This document shows positions 1-10,087 of a stretch of DNA of 64,000 nt, in pieces. The stretch's first letter is position 1; each line of letters begins with the position of its first letter. Made by a program: the position numbers and the translations under genes. Where the stretch lies: positions 14,600-78,599 of the forward strand of contig DCVL01000064.1 of NCBI GenBank assembly GCA_002328035.1, read 5' to 3'. Source of the stretch: Geobacter sp. UBA2189. GTDB lineage: Bacteria; Desulfobacterota; Desulfuromonadia; Geobacterales; Pseudopelobacteraceae. The notes beneath the pieces are model-generated. The model was given only the letters and a program-made list of their open reading frames with translations, was not told where the DNA came from and did no database searches.

Positions 1-183
1 GCAAATGAGGTATTATCCGCAGTGCTGTCAGCCATTCATAATATAACTTTTTATCTGCAGATGATGTCAGAGATCCGCCAAGCCATTGCAGACAACCGAT
101 TCATGGCATATAAGCAGGCATTTCTTTCAGATTATCTCTCTTCCGATAAAAAGTCTTTAACCTCAACCAGGCATTCAAGATGA
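1..183 (+). CDS. tgt: Queuine tRNA-ribosyltransferase, C-terminal end (partial)
   Basis: Only the last 60 codons are inside the window; frame 1 is open from base 1 and stops with TGA at 181-183. The residues spell HNITFYLQMM followed by a short helix and the FLSDY ending typical of the C-terminus of bacterial Tgt, the enzyme that exchanges guanine for preQ1 in GUN-anticodon tRNAs. The catalytic part lies upstream of the window, so the call rests on the tail alone. It is convergent with ptsP, the two stops lying 8 bases apart, and no terminator hairpin is seen between them. Confidence 0.75.
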   Translation, partial: ANEVLSAVLSAIHNITFYLQMMSEIRQAIADNRFMAYKQAFLSDYLSSDKKSLTSTRHSR

Positions 184-191
184 TATCTGTT

Positions 192-2537
192 CTAACCAAA
201 AAGTTCTTTACGTCGTTTTGCAAGATATTCCTTTATATCTGAACCATTATCAAAGGAAAGCACCTTACGAGCCATGGCTTGGCATAAACGCAAGGAATGG
301 TTCCTGATCGCCTGTTTTACAAGAGGTATGCCAGGTGCTGAAAGGCTGAATTCTCTTATCCCCATGCCAATAAGCAACAGCGCATTCAAAGGATCTGCTG
401 CCATCTCACCGCAAACCGATACCTTTTTTCCCATTTTACTGCCAACATCAGCCACACGCTTTATTGCATGCAAAACAGCTGGATGATGCTGTTCATAGTA
501 GGCCTTTACCTTCGGATTATTTCTGTCAGCAGCAAGCATGTATTGAATCAGATCGTTTGTGCCAATACTAAGATAGTCTACCTCTTTGGCAAGAAGTTCA
601 ACGATCTGAACGGCTGCAGGAACCTCAACCATTATTCCCATAGGAAGTTCAGTACATGTATCGCAACCTTCTCTTTTAAGTTCCAATATAACCGAATTCA
701 TTATCTGCCTGATCTTGCGAACCTCATCAAGGCAACTTATAAGCGGAAACATTATGGTGGCCTGACCTGAGGGTGCCGCAATAATAATACCAGCCAACTG
801 TTCCTTGAATATTTCCTGTTCATCAAGAGAGACCCTTATCGAACGCCATCCTAAAAAAGGGTTGTCTTCATGTGGATAGGTAAAATAGGACAACCCCTTG
901 TCGGCACCAATATCAAGAGTACGTATATTAACAGGCTGATTAGGGAAACCTTCAAGGACTCTTTTGTAGAGAGCAGCCTGCTCATAACGGTTAGGAAATG
1001 ATTTTCTTGCCATATACGGGAATTCAGTCCGGTAAAGCCCTACCCCCTCGGCTCCATTTGCAACAGCAGTTCTTATATCTGAAACAAGACCTATATTTGC
1101 GCGCAGAAGTATACGGATGCCATCGCTGGTTATAGCAGGCAGATCCCTTAACGGTTCCAGTTCTTTAAGGCGGCAGGCATACTCTTTTTCAAGCCTCTGA
1201 TACTCATGGCGGATATGTTTTTCCGGGTTCAGATAGATATGGCCTGAAGTTCCGTCAACTATCATCTCATCTTTTAAATTTGCAGCATGTAAAAGCCCAT
1301 TTACACCTACAACTGCAGGAATACCCAATGATTTTGACATAATAGCAGAATGAGAATATATGTTTCCCTTTTCAGTTACGATAGCCAGAATCTTTTCATG
1401 ATCCAGCATTGCCATATCAGATGGAAAAATATCCTCAGCCACAATCACCCGTTTTTCCTTCAGTTTTACTTCGTTGGTTTCATTTCCTTCGAGTACATCA
1501 ATAATCCTGTGACCAATATCCTCCATATCAGCGGAACGTTCCCTAAGATATGGATCTTCCATGGCTGAAAAAACCTCAATATACCCCTGAACCACTTCAT
1601 GAACCGCACGGGTTGCTCCAAGCCCCTGTTCAATCAAGTCATGGATCTTGTTTACAAAGCCTCTATCTTCAAGAATCATCAGATGCGTATGAAAAATAGC
1701 GGCATCACCCTCAGAAAGGAGCTCACTGACCCGTTTTTCCATATAGATGGTTTTTATGGTAACCTTCTCAAGAGCCAGTCTGAACTTGTGTAATTCCTCA
1801 TCAACCGTGTCCACCTTTGCTACCTTGAGTACCTTGTCGCTGAAACGATCAAGGATATAAACCTTGCCGCAGCTAAAACCTGGAGAAACCGCCATCCCCT
1901 CCAAAGAGCTGGATTTTAGAAGGTTAGCGCCATGCTCATTCCGTTCGTTACCGTGGCTGTTTACCTTGAATCTGGCCAGTTCCTGTTCATAATAGGCTCT
2001 TTCCTGCTCTTTGGTCTGAATCGAGTTAAGCAGCTTGGCGTTAAGAACAATACTGCTTATCTGGAAGGTAATAGTACGGAGAACACTAATTTCATCTTCA
2101 GTAAAACGGCGGGCAACAACCGTCTGGATAACAATTACACCTATCGGAGTCTTTCGTTCAAACAGAGGCAGCCCTAGAAATGAAAGATATTTCTCTTCCT
2201 TTGAGGCCTTGAAATATTTGTAACGGGGATGAGCAGGGGCATTGTCTGTCATCACCATATCTCGTGTCTGAACAACAAGACCGCTCAACCCTTCAGATGT
2301 ATTCATCTTGATCTTGCCAACTGAACTTTTTGAAAGTCCTTTACTTGCTTTTAATACAAGTGTTTCTCCATCATCCTCAAGCAGATAGATTGAGCAGACT
2401 TCGCTACCCATTCTTTTGGCAACAATATTAACAATATTATCAAGCGTTTCCTGCAAATCATGTGAATGCAGAATTATACTGCTGATATCCTCCAACGTCC
2501 TGAGACCCAGGGAATGTTGTACCTGTTCATGATGCAT
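192..2537 (-). CDS. ptsP: Phosphoenolpyruvate-protein phosphotransferase PtsP (EI-Ntr)
   Basis: Nitrogen-type PTS enzyme I, which autophosphorylates from PEP and passes phosphate to NPr. An N-terminal GAF domain (about residues 15-165) is followed by the PEP-utilising enzyme domains. The swivelling phosphohistidine motif YSHSAI lies near residue 396, and the PEP-binding barrel shows GTNDLIQYMLAADR and VCGEMAADP. At about 781 residues it has the length usual for PtsP and is longer than sugar-type EI. The frame can be extended to a TTG at 2549, but ATG at 2537 has a GGGG ribosome site six bases upstream and is preferred. No ptsN or NPr gene is in the window, so its partners are encoded elsewhere. 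Regulatory rather than sugar-transport function is inferred from the GAF domain. Confidence 0.93.
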   Translation of the reverse strand: MHHEQVQHSLGLRTLEDISSIILHSHDLQETLDNIVNIVAKRMGSEVCSIYLLEDDGETLVLKASKGLSKSSVGKIKMNTSEGLSGLVVQTRDMVMTDNAPAHPRYKYFKASKEEKYLSFLGLPLFERKTPIGVIVIQTVVARRFTEDEISVLRTITFQISSIVLNAKLLNSIQTKEQERAYYEQELARFKVNSHGNERNEHGANLLKSSSLEGMAVSPGFSCGKVYILDRFSDKVLKVAKVDTVDEELHKFRLALEKVTIKTIYMEKRVSELLSEGDAAIFHTHLMILEDRGFVNKIHDLIEQGLGATRAVHEVVQGYIEVFSAMEDPYLRERSADMEDIGHRIIDVLEGNETNEVKLKEKRVIVAEDIFPSDMAMLDHEKILAIVTEKGNIYSHSAIMSKSLGIPAVVGVNGLLHAANLKDEMIVDGTSGHIYLNPEKHIRHEYQRLEKEYACRLKELEPLRDLPAITSDGIRILLRANIGLVSDIRTAVANGAEGVGLYRTEFPYMARKSFPNRYEQAALYKRVLEGFPNQPVNIRTLDIGADKGLSYFTYPHEDNPFLGWRSIRVSLDEQEIFKEQLAGIIIAAPSGQATIMFPLISCLDEVRKIRQIMNSVILELKREGCDTCTELPMGIMVEVPAAVQIVELLAKEVDYLSIGTNDLIQYMLAADRNNPKVKAYYEQHHPAVLHAIKRVADVGSKMGKKVSVCGEMAADPLNALLLIGMGIREFSLSAPGIPLVKQAIRNHSLRLCQAMARKVLSFDNGSDIKEYLAKRRKELFG

Positions 2538-2567
2538 GTCATGCCCCAATAAAAGTATATTGTTTAC

Positions 2568-2595
2568 AGTATAAGATAAACCTGTATCATTGCAA
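2568..2595 (-). promoter_or_regulatory. Sigma-70-type promoter of ptsP
   Basis: On the minus strand TTGCAA (2595-2590), a 16-base spacer and TATACT (2573-2568) form a good -35/-10 pair. The predicted transcription start falls about 25 bases upstream of the ATG at 2537, which supports that start choice. Predicted by eye only. Confidence 0.55.
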
Positions 2596-2664
2596 CAGCT
2601 CTACATAAATTTTAATAAAATAGATAATACAAAATGTATATACCATATATATGGAGGAGTCTGA

Positions 2665-3471
2665 ATGGAACCAAAAACGTTAAACAGAGAACTTGGAAAT
2701 GCCCTTGCACTGCTTGACAACGGTAATCCTGCAGAAGCACTTAAAATCATTAATTCATATTTAAAAAAGACAAATGACGACCCTGATGCACATTTTTACC
2801 ATGGCGATGTTCTTGCTGAACTTGGCGATATTGAAGAGGCTATAAGAGCTTACAGAACCGGACTTTCTTTCTCACCGGATGACCCTGATGCCCTGACAAC
2901 CTTGGGAGATCTGCTATTCGAGACAGCAAAATATCAGGAAGCTCTTGAACAGTACAGATCTGTACTTCGCCTGGATCCTGATGATGCAGATGCCTTAGTC
3001 AGCATAGGTCTTGTCTATAATGCCCTTGAAAAAGCTGAAGAGGCAGCACAGGCATTCAGCCAGGCAATTGAAAAAGAACCAGAAAATATCTTTGCCTTAA
3101 ACGCCCTGGGTGATCTGTACTATGCTACAGGAAACCAGAAGGCTGCCATAGAACTATACCAGAAGGCCATCTTCCAGGATCCCCAGGATCCCAATGCTTA
3201 TCACAGCCTGGGTGAGTTATATTATGATCTGCAGGAATATGACCTTGCAGAGGAAAACTGCAAGATGGCGGTAAAATTTGCTCCTGACTTTAGTATGGCC
3301 TACCTGACACTTGGTAGTATCTGCATGGATCAGGAGCGAATGGAAGATGCCTTAAAATTTTATAAAATGTATCTTAAGTATGAAAAATCATCACAGGCTG
3401 CAGATATGTTGGCTGAGGTCAAAGCGGTAATGGAGGGTTTGCAGGAGGAAATTGCTGTAGGAAACAGATGA
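2665..3471 (+). CDS. Tetratricopeptide repeat protein
   Basis: A 268-residue soluble protein built almost wholly of TPR units of 34 residues, recognisable from the repeated A..YRxxLxxxPDDPDAL pattern from about residue 40 to 235. There is no signal peptide or membrane segment, so it is probably a cytoplasmic scaffold for protein-protein contact. The start ATG is preceded by a strong GGAGGAG site (2652-2658). It is monocistronic, lying between the divergent ptsP and a bidirectional terminator shared with ackA. The sequence gives no hint of the partner, and TPR similarity alone does not assign a pathway. Confidence 0.85.
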   Translation: MEPKTLNRELGNALALLDNGNPAEALKIINSYLKKTNDDPDAHFYHGDVLAELGDIEEAIRAYRTGLSFSPDDPDALTTLGDLLFETAKYQEALEQYRSVLRLDPDDADALVSIGLVYNALEKAEEAAQAFSQAIEKEPENIFALNALGDLYYATGNQKAAIELYQKAIFQDPQDPNAYHSLGELYYDLQEYDLAEENCKMAVKFAPDFSMAYLTLGSICMDQERMEDALKFYKMYLKYEKSSQAADMLAEVKAVMEGLQEEIAVGNR

Positions 3472-3480
3472 AGAACAAAA

Positions 3481-3512
3481 AACGCCCCGGATACCAGCGT
3501 TCCGGGGCGTTT
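3481..3512. terminator. Bidirectional hairpin terminator (TPR gene / ackA)
   Basis: AACGCCCCGG and CCGGGGCGTT form a perfect 10-bp stem around an 11-base loop, with an A-run on the left and T-rich sequence on the right. It sits between two convergent genes and can serve both. Confidence 0.85.
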
Positions 3513-3533
3513 AAAACATCTATCGTCCTTATT

Positions 3534-4799
3534 CTATTTTCTTTCAAACTCGGGCTTTGAAAAAGAATACTCAAAGTTCATATGGTCTGTATAAGTGCCG
3601 TTAAGGATAGCTACAACATCCTCTGTAAATACCAACTCCTCATCGGTTGGTATTACAAAAACTTTTACTGGAGAATCATCGGTAGTAATCAGAGATTCAC
3701 GTTTACGTGTCATAGCACCGGCATTCCGTTCACGATCAAGGAAGATGCCGATATGCTCCAGACCTTCTATAGCTTTTTCGCGGATAACAGCCCCCATCTC
3801 TCCAACCCCTGCAGTAAATACAACCGCATCAAGCTTTCCTATGGCAGCCATATAGCCTCCAATGTACTTTTTAAGGCGGTACGCCTCGACATCAAGAGCC
3901 AGTTGACAGCGATGATCCCCTTGCGCCGCATGCTCTATAACATCCCGACGGTCAGTGTAACGACCTGTAATCCCCAGTATGCCGCTCTTCTTGTTCAGCA
4001 CGCTGTCTATCTCTTTGGCCGAGAGGTTTTCTTTCTGCATCATAAATGCAGGGATTGCGGGATCTATATCTCCACAACGTGTACCCATTACAGCCCCTTC
4101 AAGAGGAGTAAGACCCATTGTGGTATCAACTGAGATACCGCCCTTTATGGCACAGTGAGAAACACCGTTTCCGATATGCATCGTAATGATATTACATTCT
4201 GAGGATGGCTTACCCAGAAGCATTGCAGCACGTTTGGAGACGTAGAGATGAGAGGTGCCGTGAAAACCATAACGCCTTACACCATGATGTTCATACCATT
4301 CAAAAGGGACAGGATACAGGAAGGCATACTCAGGCATTGTCTGGTGGAATGCTGTATCAAAAATGGCAACATGCGGAATATCAGGCATAAGCAGACGGGC
4401 AGCCTCAATCCCCTCTATATTTGGCGGATTATGCAATGGAGCCAGATGCTGCACATCCTTCACTGCATCAAGAACACCATCATCAATCATTACAGAACAG
4501 GTAAATTTTTCTCCACCATGAACAACACGATGCCCTACAGCAGAAATCTCTGAAACAGACTTAAGCACACCATGTTCCGAGTCCGTTACTATCCTGATAA
4601 GCAGATCAATGGCAGCCTTATGATCCGTGCAATCCTGCTCAAGCTTGTAAGCTTCCTTGCCTGGAACTTCATGCATTATAAAAGAATCTCCGACAATAAC
4701 CCTCTCAACCATCCCTTTGGCAACAACCACTTTTTTCTCCCAGTCAAACAACTGGTATTTGACCGAAGAGCTGCCGCAGTTCAACGCCATGATAATCAT
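3534..4799 (-). CDS. ackA: Acetate kinase
   Basis: Converts acetyl phosphate and ADP to acetate and ATP, reversibly. The ASKHA-fold signatures are present: ALNCGSSSVKYQ at the N-terminus, GFHGTSHLYVS, HIGNGVS, and VDTTMGLTPLEG leading into MGTRCGDIDP. Its 421 residues are slightly longer than the typical ~400 because of a short extra C-terminal tail. ATG at 4799 is preceded by GGGAGGA. In many acetate-oxidising Deltaproteobacteria ackA sits next to pta; here no phosphotransacetylase is adjacent, and the neighbours are a TPR gene and a TatD/radical SAM fusion. It likely links acetate activation or acetyl-phosphate energy conservation to central metabolism with a pta elsewhere. Confidence 0.96.
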   Translation of the reverse strand: MIIMALNCGSSSVKYQLFDWEKKVVVAKGMVERVIVGDSFIMHEVPGKEAYKLEQDCTDHKAAIDLLIRIVTDSEHGVLKSVSEISAVGHRVVHGGEKFTCSVMIDDGVLDAVKDVQHLAPLHNPPNIEGIEAARLLMPDIPHVAIFDTAFHQTMPEYAFLYPVPFEWYEHHGVRRYGFHGTSHLYVSKRAAMLLGKPSSECNIITMHIGNGVSHCAIKGGISVDTTMGLTPLEGAVMGTRCGDIDPAIPAFMMQKENLSAKEIDSVLNKKSGILGITGRYTDRRDVIEHAAQGDHRCQLALDVEAYRLKKYIGGYMAAIGKLDAVVFTAGVGEMGAVIREKAIEGLEHIGIFLDRERNAGAMTRKRESLITTDDSPVKVFVIPTDEELVFTEDVVAILNGTYTDHMNFEYSFSKPEFERK

Positions 4800-5056
4800 G
4801 AAAATTCCTCCCGGAAATACAAAATAAAATCGTTATTTTTAATAAAAAAACATTAGTAAGATTAAACCATTTACGTCATTATAAAACTGCATTTGATATA
4901 TCATGGTGCATTGCCTAAATTCAACCAATTTATGAAACAGACTTGTTAAATTCTGTATACTGGGCAGATCAACATGCTTGCAACCTTGTTTGTCAGCAAC
5001 GTATAATTTGTCTCTGTAAAATGCCATTTATCCGAAACTATAGAAAGTTGAACAAA

Positions 5057-6427
5057 ATGCCAATTATTATAGATACTCACTGCCATATCTACTACGATGA
5101 CTTCAAGGCTGATTGGGAGGAGATGCTGAAACGGGCTGAATCTGCCGGAGTAAAAGGGATGGTTGTTGTCGGCACTGATCTCAAATCAAGCATTCAAGCC
5201 TCTTTAATAGCAGAAAAATACCCTTTCTTATACTTTACCGCAGGTATACATCCTCATGATGCCAAAGTGGTTGATGAAGAAAACCTGACCGATATAATAG
5301 CGCTTGTTAAAAGGAGTGAAAAGTGCGTGGCTATTGGTGAAATAGGTCTTGATTTTTATAGAAACAACTCCACGCGTGAAGAACAGGAACGGGTATTCAG
5401 CCGTTTTCTACAGATTGCAAAAGAACTGGATAAGCCTGTAGTTATACATGACAGGGATGCCCACGGAGAAACACTCGATATGATTAAAAAAGCCGGAATA
5501 AAGCGTGGAGTTATGCATTGCTTTTCCGGAGATTTTGATTTTGCGATTAAATGCATAGAGCAGGGATTGCATATTTCCATACCTGGCACAGTCACCTACC
5601 CTTCAAACGAGCAGCTGAGAGAGGTGGTACGAAACATTCCTCTTGAACGGCTGTTACTTGAAACTGACTGCCCATACCTGTCACCTGTTCCATATCGTGG
5701 TAAAAGGAATGAACCTGCTTATACAGCTATTACCGGACAGAAAGTTGCTGAGCTGAGGGGAATGACCCTAGACGAGCTTGGATGGATTACAACCATGAAT
5801 GCCGGAAGGCTTTTCCGTATTCCGTCATGGGATAGCTCAACAAAGATGGCTTACCAAATCAGTAACTCACTTTATCTGAACATCACAAACCGCTGTTCAA
5901 ACAGTTGTATCTTCTGTCCGAAATTTAAAGATTTTGACTTTAACGGAAACAACCTCCAACTTGAACATGAACCTGGATTTGAAGAGGTTATGGCTGCTAT
6001 TGACACCCCTGATACAATTGAGGAGATCGTTTTTTGCGGCTATGGAGAACCTCTTATCCGACTGGAACTTGTCAAACAGCTCGCATGCGAGCTGAAACAT
6101 CGTGGTTACCGTATCAGAATTAACACAGACGGGCAGGCAAATCTGGCACATGGTCGCAACATCCTGCCTGAACTGGCCGGACTGGTTGACAGCATATCTA
6201 TAAGCCTTAATGCTCAGGATTCTTCGACTTACAAACGTTTATGCAAGACCCCCTTTAATGATGACGGATATATGGGGGTCACTGATTTTATCAGAGAGGC
6301 AACTCGACATATTGATGATGTAACCGCAACAGTAGTTAATTTACCAGGCGTTGATACGGAGGAATGCAGGATTATAGCAAAAGCCCTCGGAGCAAGGTTC
6401 CGTGTTCGTGAATATGTTAATAAATAA
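5057..6427 (+). CDS. TatD-family metal hydrolase fused to a radical SAM domain
   Basis: A 456-residue two-domain protein. Residues 1 to about 255 are a TatD/YcfH metal-dependent hydrolase, with DTHCH (6-10), GEIGLDFYR, VIHDRDAHGE, MHCFSG and LETDCPYLSPVPYRGKRNEP. From about 268 a radical SAM domain follows, with NRCSNSCIFC, a canonical CxxxCxxC at 280/284/287, and GYGEP. It fits the TatD-associated radical SAM family known from anaerobes, where the two domains are either neighbours or fused. The substrate is unknown. The frame extends upstream to 4943, but the TatD fold starts at the ATG at 5057 (MPIIIDTHCH), so the longer form is not preferred. No strong ribosome site precedes either start. 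A terminator follows immediately. Confidence 0.88.
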   Translation: MPIIIDTHCHIYYDDFKADWEEMLKRAESAGVKGMVVVGTDLKSSIQASLIAEKYPFLYFTAGIHPHDAKVVDEENLTDIIALVKRSEKCVAIGEIGLDFYRNNSTREEQERVFSRFLQIAKELDKPVVIHDRDAHGETLDMIKKAGIKRGVMHCFSGDFDFAIKCIEQGLHISIPGTVTYPSNEQLREVVRNIPLERLLLETDCPYLSPVPYRGKRNEPAYTAITGQKVAELRGMTLDELGWITTMNAGRLFRIPSWDSSTKMAYQISNSLYLNITNRCSNSCIFCPKFKDFDFNGNNLQLEHEPGFEEVMAAIDTPDTIEEIVFCGYGEPLIRLELVKQLACELKHRGYRIRINTDGQANLAHGRNILPELAGLVDSISISLNAQDSSTYKRLCKTPFNDDGYMGVTDFIREATRHIDDVTATVVNLPGVDTEECRIIAKALGARFRVREYVNK

Positions 6428-6466
6428 GAAACGCCCCGCTTCATAAACAGCAACAGGGCGTTTCTT
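6426..6466. terminator. Bidirectional hairpin terminator (TatD-rSAM / pyc)
   Basis: AAGAAACGCCC pairs with GGGCGTTTCTT around a loop of about 18 bases, T-rich on the right and A-rich on the left. It lies between two convergent genes. Confidence 0.8.
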
Positions 6467-6488
6467 TAATTGCAACTATTCAAACTGT

Positions 6489-9400
6489 TTAAGCAAGCAC
6501 AATCACAAGATCTTCCTTTTCAACCTTGTCACCTTCCTTAAACTTCACCTCTCCAATTTTGGCATCAGCCTTCGCCTTTATGTTTGTCTCCATCTTCATT
6601 GCCTCCGTAACTATAAGCACATCTCCCGCCTTAACATCATCGCCAGGCTTTACATTCACCTTTATAACCTTGCCAGGCATCGGAGCGCCAACATGGGTGG
6701 CGTTCCCCTTATCGGCCTTCTCCCTTATAGCATCACTATTCTGGACTGACTGATCACGAATCAGAACAGAACGGTTATTGCCGTTTAGCTCAAAATATAC
6801 CGCACGGGTACCATCTGACTGAAGCTTGCCTATGGCATTCAGCTTTATGATCAATGTCTTGCCTGGTTCAATATCAAGCGATGTCTCCTGCCCAGGTTCA
6901 AGTCCATAGAAGAATATTGGTGTTGGTATAACCGATGTATCGGAATATTCCTGCCTATGTCTGTCAAAATCAGGATATACGTTGGGGTAAAGAATAGCTG
7001 AAATCAGGGCCTTATCATCAAGTTTGTGACCAAGTTTTTCTTCAAGTTTGAAGCGTTCTTCAACAAAATCAACTGGTTCAAGTAGTTCGCCAGGTCGACA
7101 GGTAATAGGCTGCTGCCCTTTCAGGATAATCCTCTGCAGCTCTTGCGGCCACCCCTGATAAGGTTGTCCCAACATGCCTTTGAACATACCTACAACCGAT
7201 TCAGGGAATGCTAGATCCTCTTTGGTTGTAAAGACATCCTCAGGTTCCAGGTTGTTTTTTACAAGAAACATAGCCATATCACCAACTACCTTGGAAGAAG
7301 GTGTTACCTTGACTATATCACCAAACATCATGTTTACCTTATGGAACATCTCCTTGCACTCTTCCCATCTTTCAATAAGCCCCAGACCGGCCACCTGGGG
7401 TTTGAAGTTTGAATACTGGCCGCCAGGGATCTCATGGTGATAAACCTCTGCGGTACCGGATTTAAGACCTGATTCAAATGGTGCATAATAATCCCGTACG
7501 GTCTCCCAGTAGTTGGCAAGTTTTTGCAGGCCAGCGCTATTCAGATGAGGATCCCTCTCTGTACCTTCCAGGGTGGCAACCAGTGCATTCAGGTTCGGCT
7601 GCGCCGTAAGACCAGACAGGGAAGAAAGAGCCGCATCAACAATATCAACCCCTGCCTCACTCGCCTTTAACAGCATGGCAGAACCGTTGCTGGATGTATC
7701 ATGTGTATGCAGATGTACAGGAATAGATATGCTTTCCTTAAGCGCCTTGACCAGCTTGTAGGCGGCCATCGGCTTGAGAAGCCCTGCCATATCCTTGATA
7801 GCCAGTATGTGAGCCCCCATCTTTTCAAGCTCTTTGGCCATATTTATATAATATTCAAGAGGATATTTATCCCGTTTCGGGTCAGTTATGTCCCCTGTGT
7901 AACAGATGGCAGCCTCACAGATCTTGCCGCTTTTACGAACCGCTTCCATTGCCACCTGCATACCTGTTGTCCAGTTAAGTGAATCAAAGACCCTGAATAT
8001 ATCAATACCCGAATTTGCAGCCTCTTCTACAAATTTCTGAACAACATTATCAGGATAGTTGGTATAACCCACGGCATTTGAACCACGGAGGAGCATCTGA
8101 AAAAGTATATTGGGAATTGACTCGGAAAGTTTGTGAAGCCTCTGCCATGGGCATTCCTTAAGGAAGCGCATCGAGACATCAAATGTGGCTCCACCCCAGC
8201 ATTCAAGAGAAAACAGGTCGGCTCCCAAGTAGGAGGTCGGCTCGGCAATCTTGAGGATATCGTAGGAACGAACCCGTGTAGCAAGGTTTGACTGGTGAGC
8301 ATCCCGCATGGTTGTGTCAGTAATCAGGAGCTTCTTCTGCTCCAGAATCCATTTGGAGAGTCCTTCGGCACCAAGCTTCATGAAGAGGTCGCGGGAACCA
8401 GATGGACGGGGCTGGCTGTAGTCAATGTCAGGAACCCTGGCCTCAATAAGTTCAGATGATTTGAGAGGTTTTACGATCCCTGTAGAACCGTTGACAATAA
8501 CGTCACCCAGGAACGACAGCACCTTGCTGGCTCTGTCCTGTTTTTCACGAAAATTCAAAAGCTCAGGATGTTTCTCTATAAAAGATGTATCACACTTGCC
8601 ATGGAGAAACACCGGATGAGTGATGACATTTTCAAGGAAGCTTATGTTGGTTTTTACACCACGCACACGGAACTCCTGCAGGGCACGATGCATGATTGAG
8701 GATGCATCCTTAAAGTTCAGCCCCCACGAGCTGACTTTAACAAGTAGTGAATCATAGTGGGGAGTAATCTTGGAACCTGTAAAGGCATTGCCGGCATCAA
8801 GGCGGATACCCGCACCTGCAGCCGAACGGTAGGTAGTAAGTGTTCCAAAATCCGGCGCAAAGTTATTTGAAGGATCTTCAGTGGTAATCCGGCACTGGAT
8901 GGCATAGCCACGCATATCAATTGAGCTTTGCGAAGGTATATTTATTTCAGGGTCAGACAGCTTGTAGCCTTCGGCAATAAGAATCTGATTCTGAACAAGA
9001 TTACGTCCGGTTATCATCTCGGTTACAGTATGCTCAACCTGTATCCGTGGGTTCATCTCTATAAAGTAGAAATTATCTTCCTGATCTACCAGAAACTCTA
9101 CAGTTCCGGCATTCCTGTATTTTACCTGTCCGGCGATCTTGAGCGCTGCGGTGCAAATCTCCTGTCTTTGCTGCTGGGTCAGACAGAGGGAAGGGGCAAA
9201 TTCAACAACCTTCTGGTGACGGCGCTGTATGGAACAGTCCCGTTCAAAGAAGTGAACCAGATTGCCGTAATTGTCACCCAGCACCTGAACCTCAATATGC
9301 TTTGGATTTTCAATGTATCTCTCAAGAAATACTGTGGCATTGCCAAATGCTGCCTTTGCCTCGCTGGCTGCAGCAACCAGTCCTTCCAGCAGCTCTTTTT

Positions 9401-9938
9401 TGTTTCTTGCCACCCTCATGCCACGGCCACCACCACCAGCCGCAGCCTTTATTATAATAGGGTAGCCGTTTTCCTTGGCAAATTTAAGCGCCTCCTCTTC
9501 CTTCTCAATCGGGTCTTCTGTGCCAGGTACAACAGGTACATCCGCAGCTATTGCAGCCTTGCGGCCTGCCACCTTATCTCCAAGGGCGCGCTGCATTGAT
9601 GCATCAGGCCCGATAAAAGCAATACCTGCTTCTTCACACTTCTCGGCAAATTCGGCATTCTCGGCCAGAAAACCGTAACCCGGATGTATAGCGTCTACAT
9701 CCGCCTTAATGGCAAGGGCAATAATCTCGTCAATACCCAAATATGCATCTATCGGTGCCTTCCCTTTACCAATAAGATAGGCCTCGTCAGCTTTGTAACG
9801 GTGTAGAGAAAGCTTATCCTCTTCAGAATAGAGGGCAACGGTTCCTATACCCAGCTCGGTACAGGCTCTGAAAATACGAATGGCTATCTCGCCACGGTTC
9901 GCCGCCATTACCTTACGGAACTTGTTAATCTTTTTCAT
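6489..9938 (-). CDS. pyc: Pyruvate carboxylase, single-chain
   Basis: Biotin-dependent anaplerotic enzyme carboxylating pyruvate to oxaloacetate with ATP and bicarbonate. Domains in order: biotin carboxylase (about 1-460, with AAAGGGGRGMR, FFERDCSIQRRHQKVVE and EMNPRIQVEHTVTE), carboxyltransferase with the TTMRDAHQSN start and the HLHTHDTSSNG metal site, then a C-terminal biotinyl domain in EAMKMET with the acceptor Lys near residue 1115. The 1149-residue length is normal for the alpha4 type. ATG at 9938 has GGAGG seven bases upstream. It is transcribed alone, with a 195-base upstream gap separating it from cheV. Biotin would come from the bioB/bioD pathway present at 56.5-58.3 kb. Confidence 0.97.
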   Translation of the reverse strand: MKKINKFRKVMAANRGEIAIRIFRACTELGIGTVALYSEEDKLSLHRYKADEAYLIGKGKAPIDAYLGIDEIIALAIKADVDAIHPGYGFLAENAEFAEKCEEAGIAFIGPDASMQRALGDKVAGRKAAIAADVPVVPGTEDPIEKEEEALKFAKENGYPIIIKAAAGGGGRGMRVARNKKELLEGLVAAASEAKAAFGNATVFLERYIENPKHIEVQVLGDNYGNLVHFFERDCSIQRRHQKVVEFAPSLCLTQQQRQEICTAALKIAGQVKYRNAGTVEFLVDQEDNFYFIEMNPRIQVEHTVTEMITGRNLVQNQILIAEGYKLSDPEINIPSQSSIDMRGYAIQCRITTEDPSNNFAPDFGTLTTYRSAAGAGIRLDAGNAFTGSKITPHYDSLLVKVSSWGLNFKDASSIMHRALQEFRVRGVKTNISFLENVITHPVFLHGKCDTSFIEKHPELLNFREKQDRASKVLSFLGDVIVNGSTGIVKPLKSSELIEARVPDIDYSQPRPSGSRDLFMKLGAEGLSKWILEQKKLLITDTTMRDAHQSNLATRVRSYDILKIAEPTSYLGADLFSLECWGGATFDVSMRFLKECPWQRLHKLSESIPNILFQMLLRGSNAVGYTNYPDNVVQKFVEEAANSGIDIFRVFDSLNWTTGMQVAMEAVRKSGKICEAAICYTGDITDPKRDKYPLEYYINMAKELEKMGAHILAIKDMAGLLKPMAAYKLVKALKESISIPVHLHTHDTSSNGSAMLLKASEAGVDIVDAALSSLSGLTAQPNLNALVATLEGTERDPHLNSAGLQKLANYWETVRDYYAPFESGLKSGTAEVYHHEIPGGQYSNFKPQVAGLGLIERWEECKEMFHKVNMMFGDIVKVTPSSKVVGDMAMFLVKNNLEPEDVFTTKEDLAFPESVVGMFKGMLGQPYQGWPQELQRIILKGQQPITCRPGELLEPVDFVEERFKLEEKLGHKLDDKALISAILYPNVYPDFDRHRQEYSDTSVIPTPIFFYGLEPGQETSLDIEPGKTLIIKLNAIGKLQSDGTRAVYFELNGNNRSVLIRDQSVQNSDAIREKADKGNATHVGAPMPGKVIKVNVKPGDDVKAGDVLIVTEAMKMETNIKAKADAKIGEVKFKEGDKVEKEDLVIVLA

Positions 9939-10087
9939 GCATAGACCTCCATAATGTTCGATGAAATCGAAAGTAATGTTGAAATTGTTTTAGTGTTACT
10001 TAAAAAAATTTAGTTATTTTGTATAGTTATGGCGTTTACAGTGGCGGCACTAAACCAGAAAGAGGGGTTAGATGTCAACCAAAAAAA

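Noticed and set aside
3582..4133. Plus-strand open frame of 183 codons inside ackA
   Set aside because: Antisense shadow of the conserved acetate kinase frame.
8928..9599. Plus-strand open frame of 223 codons inside pyc
   Set aside because: Antisense to the biotin carboxylase domain, no ribosome site and no protein-like composition.
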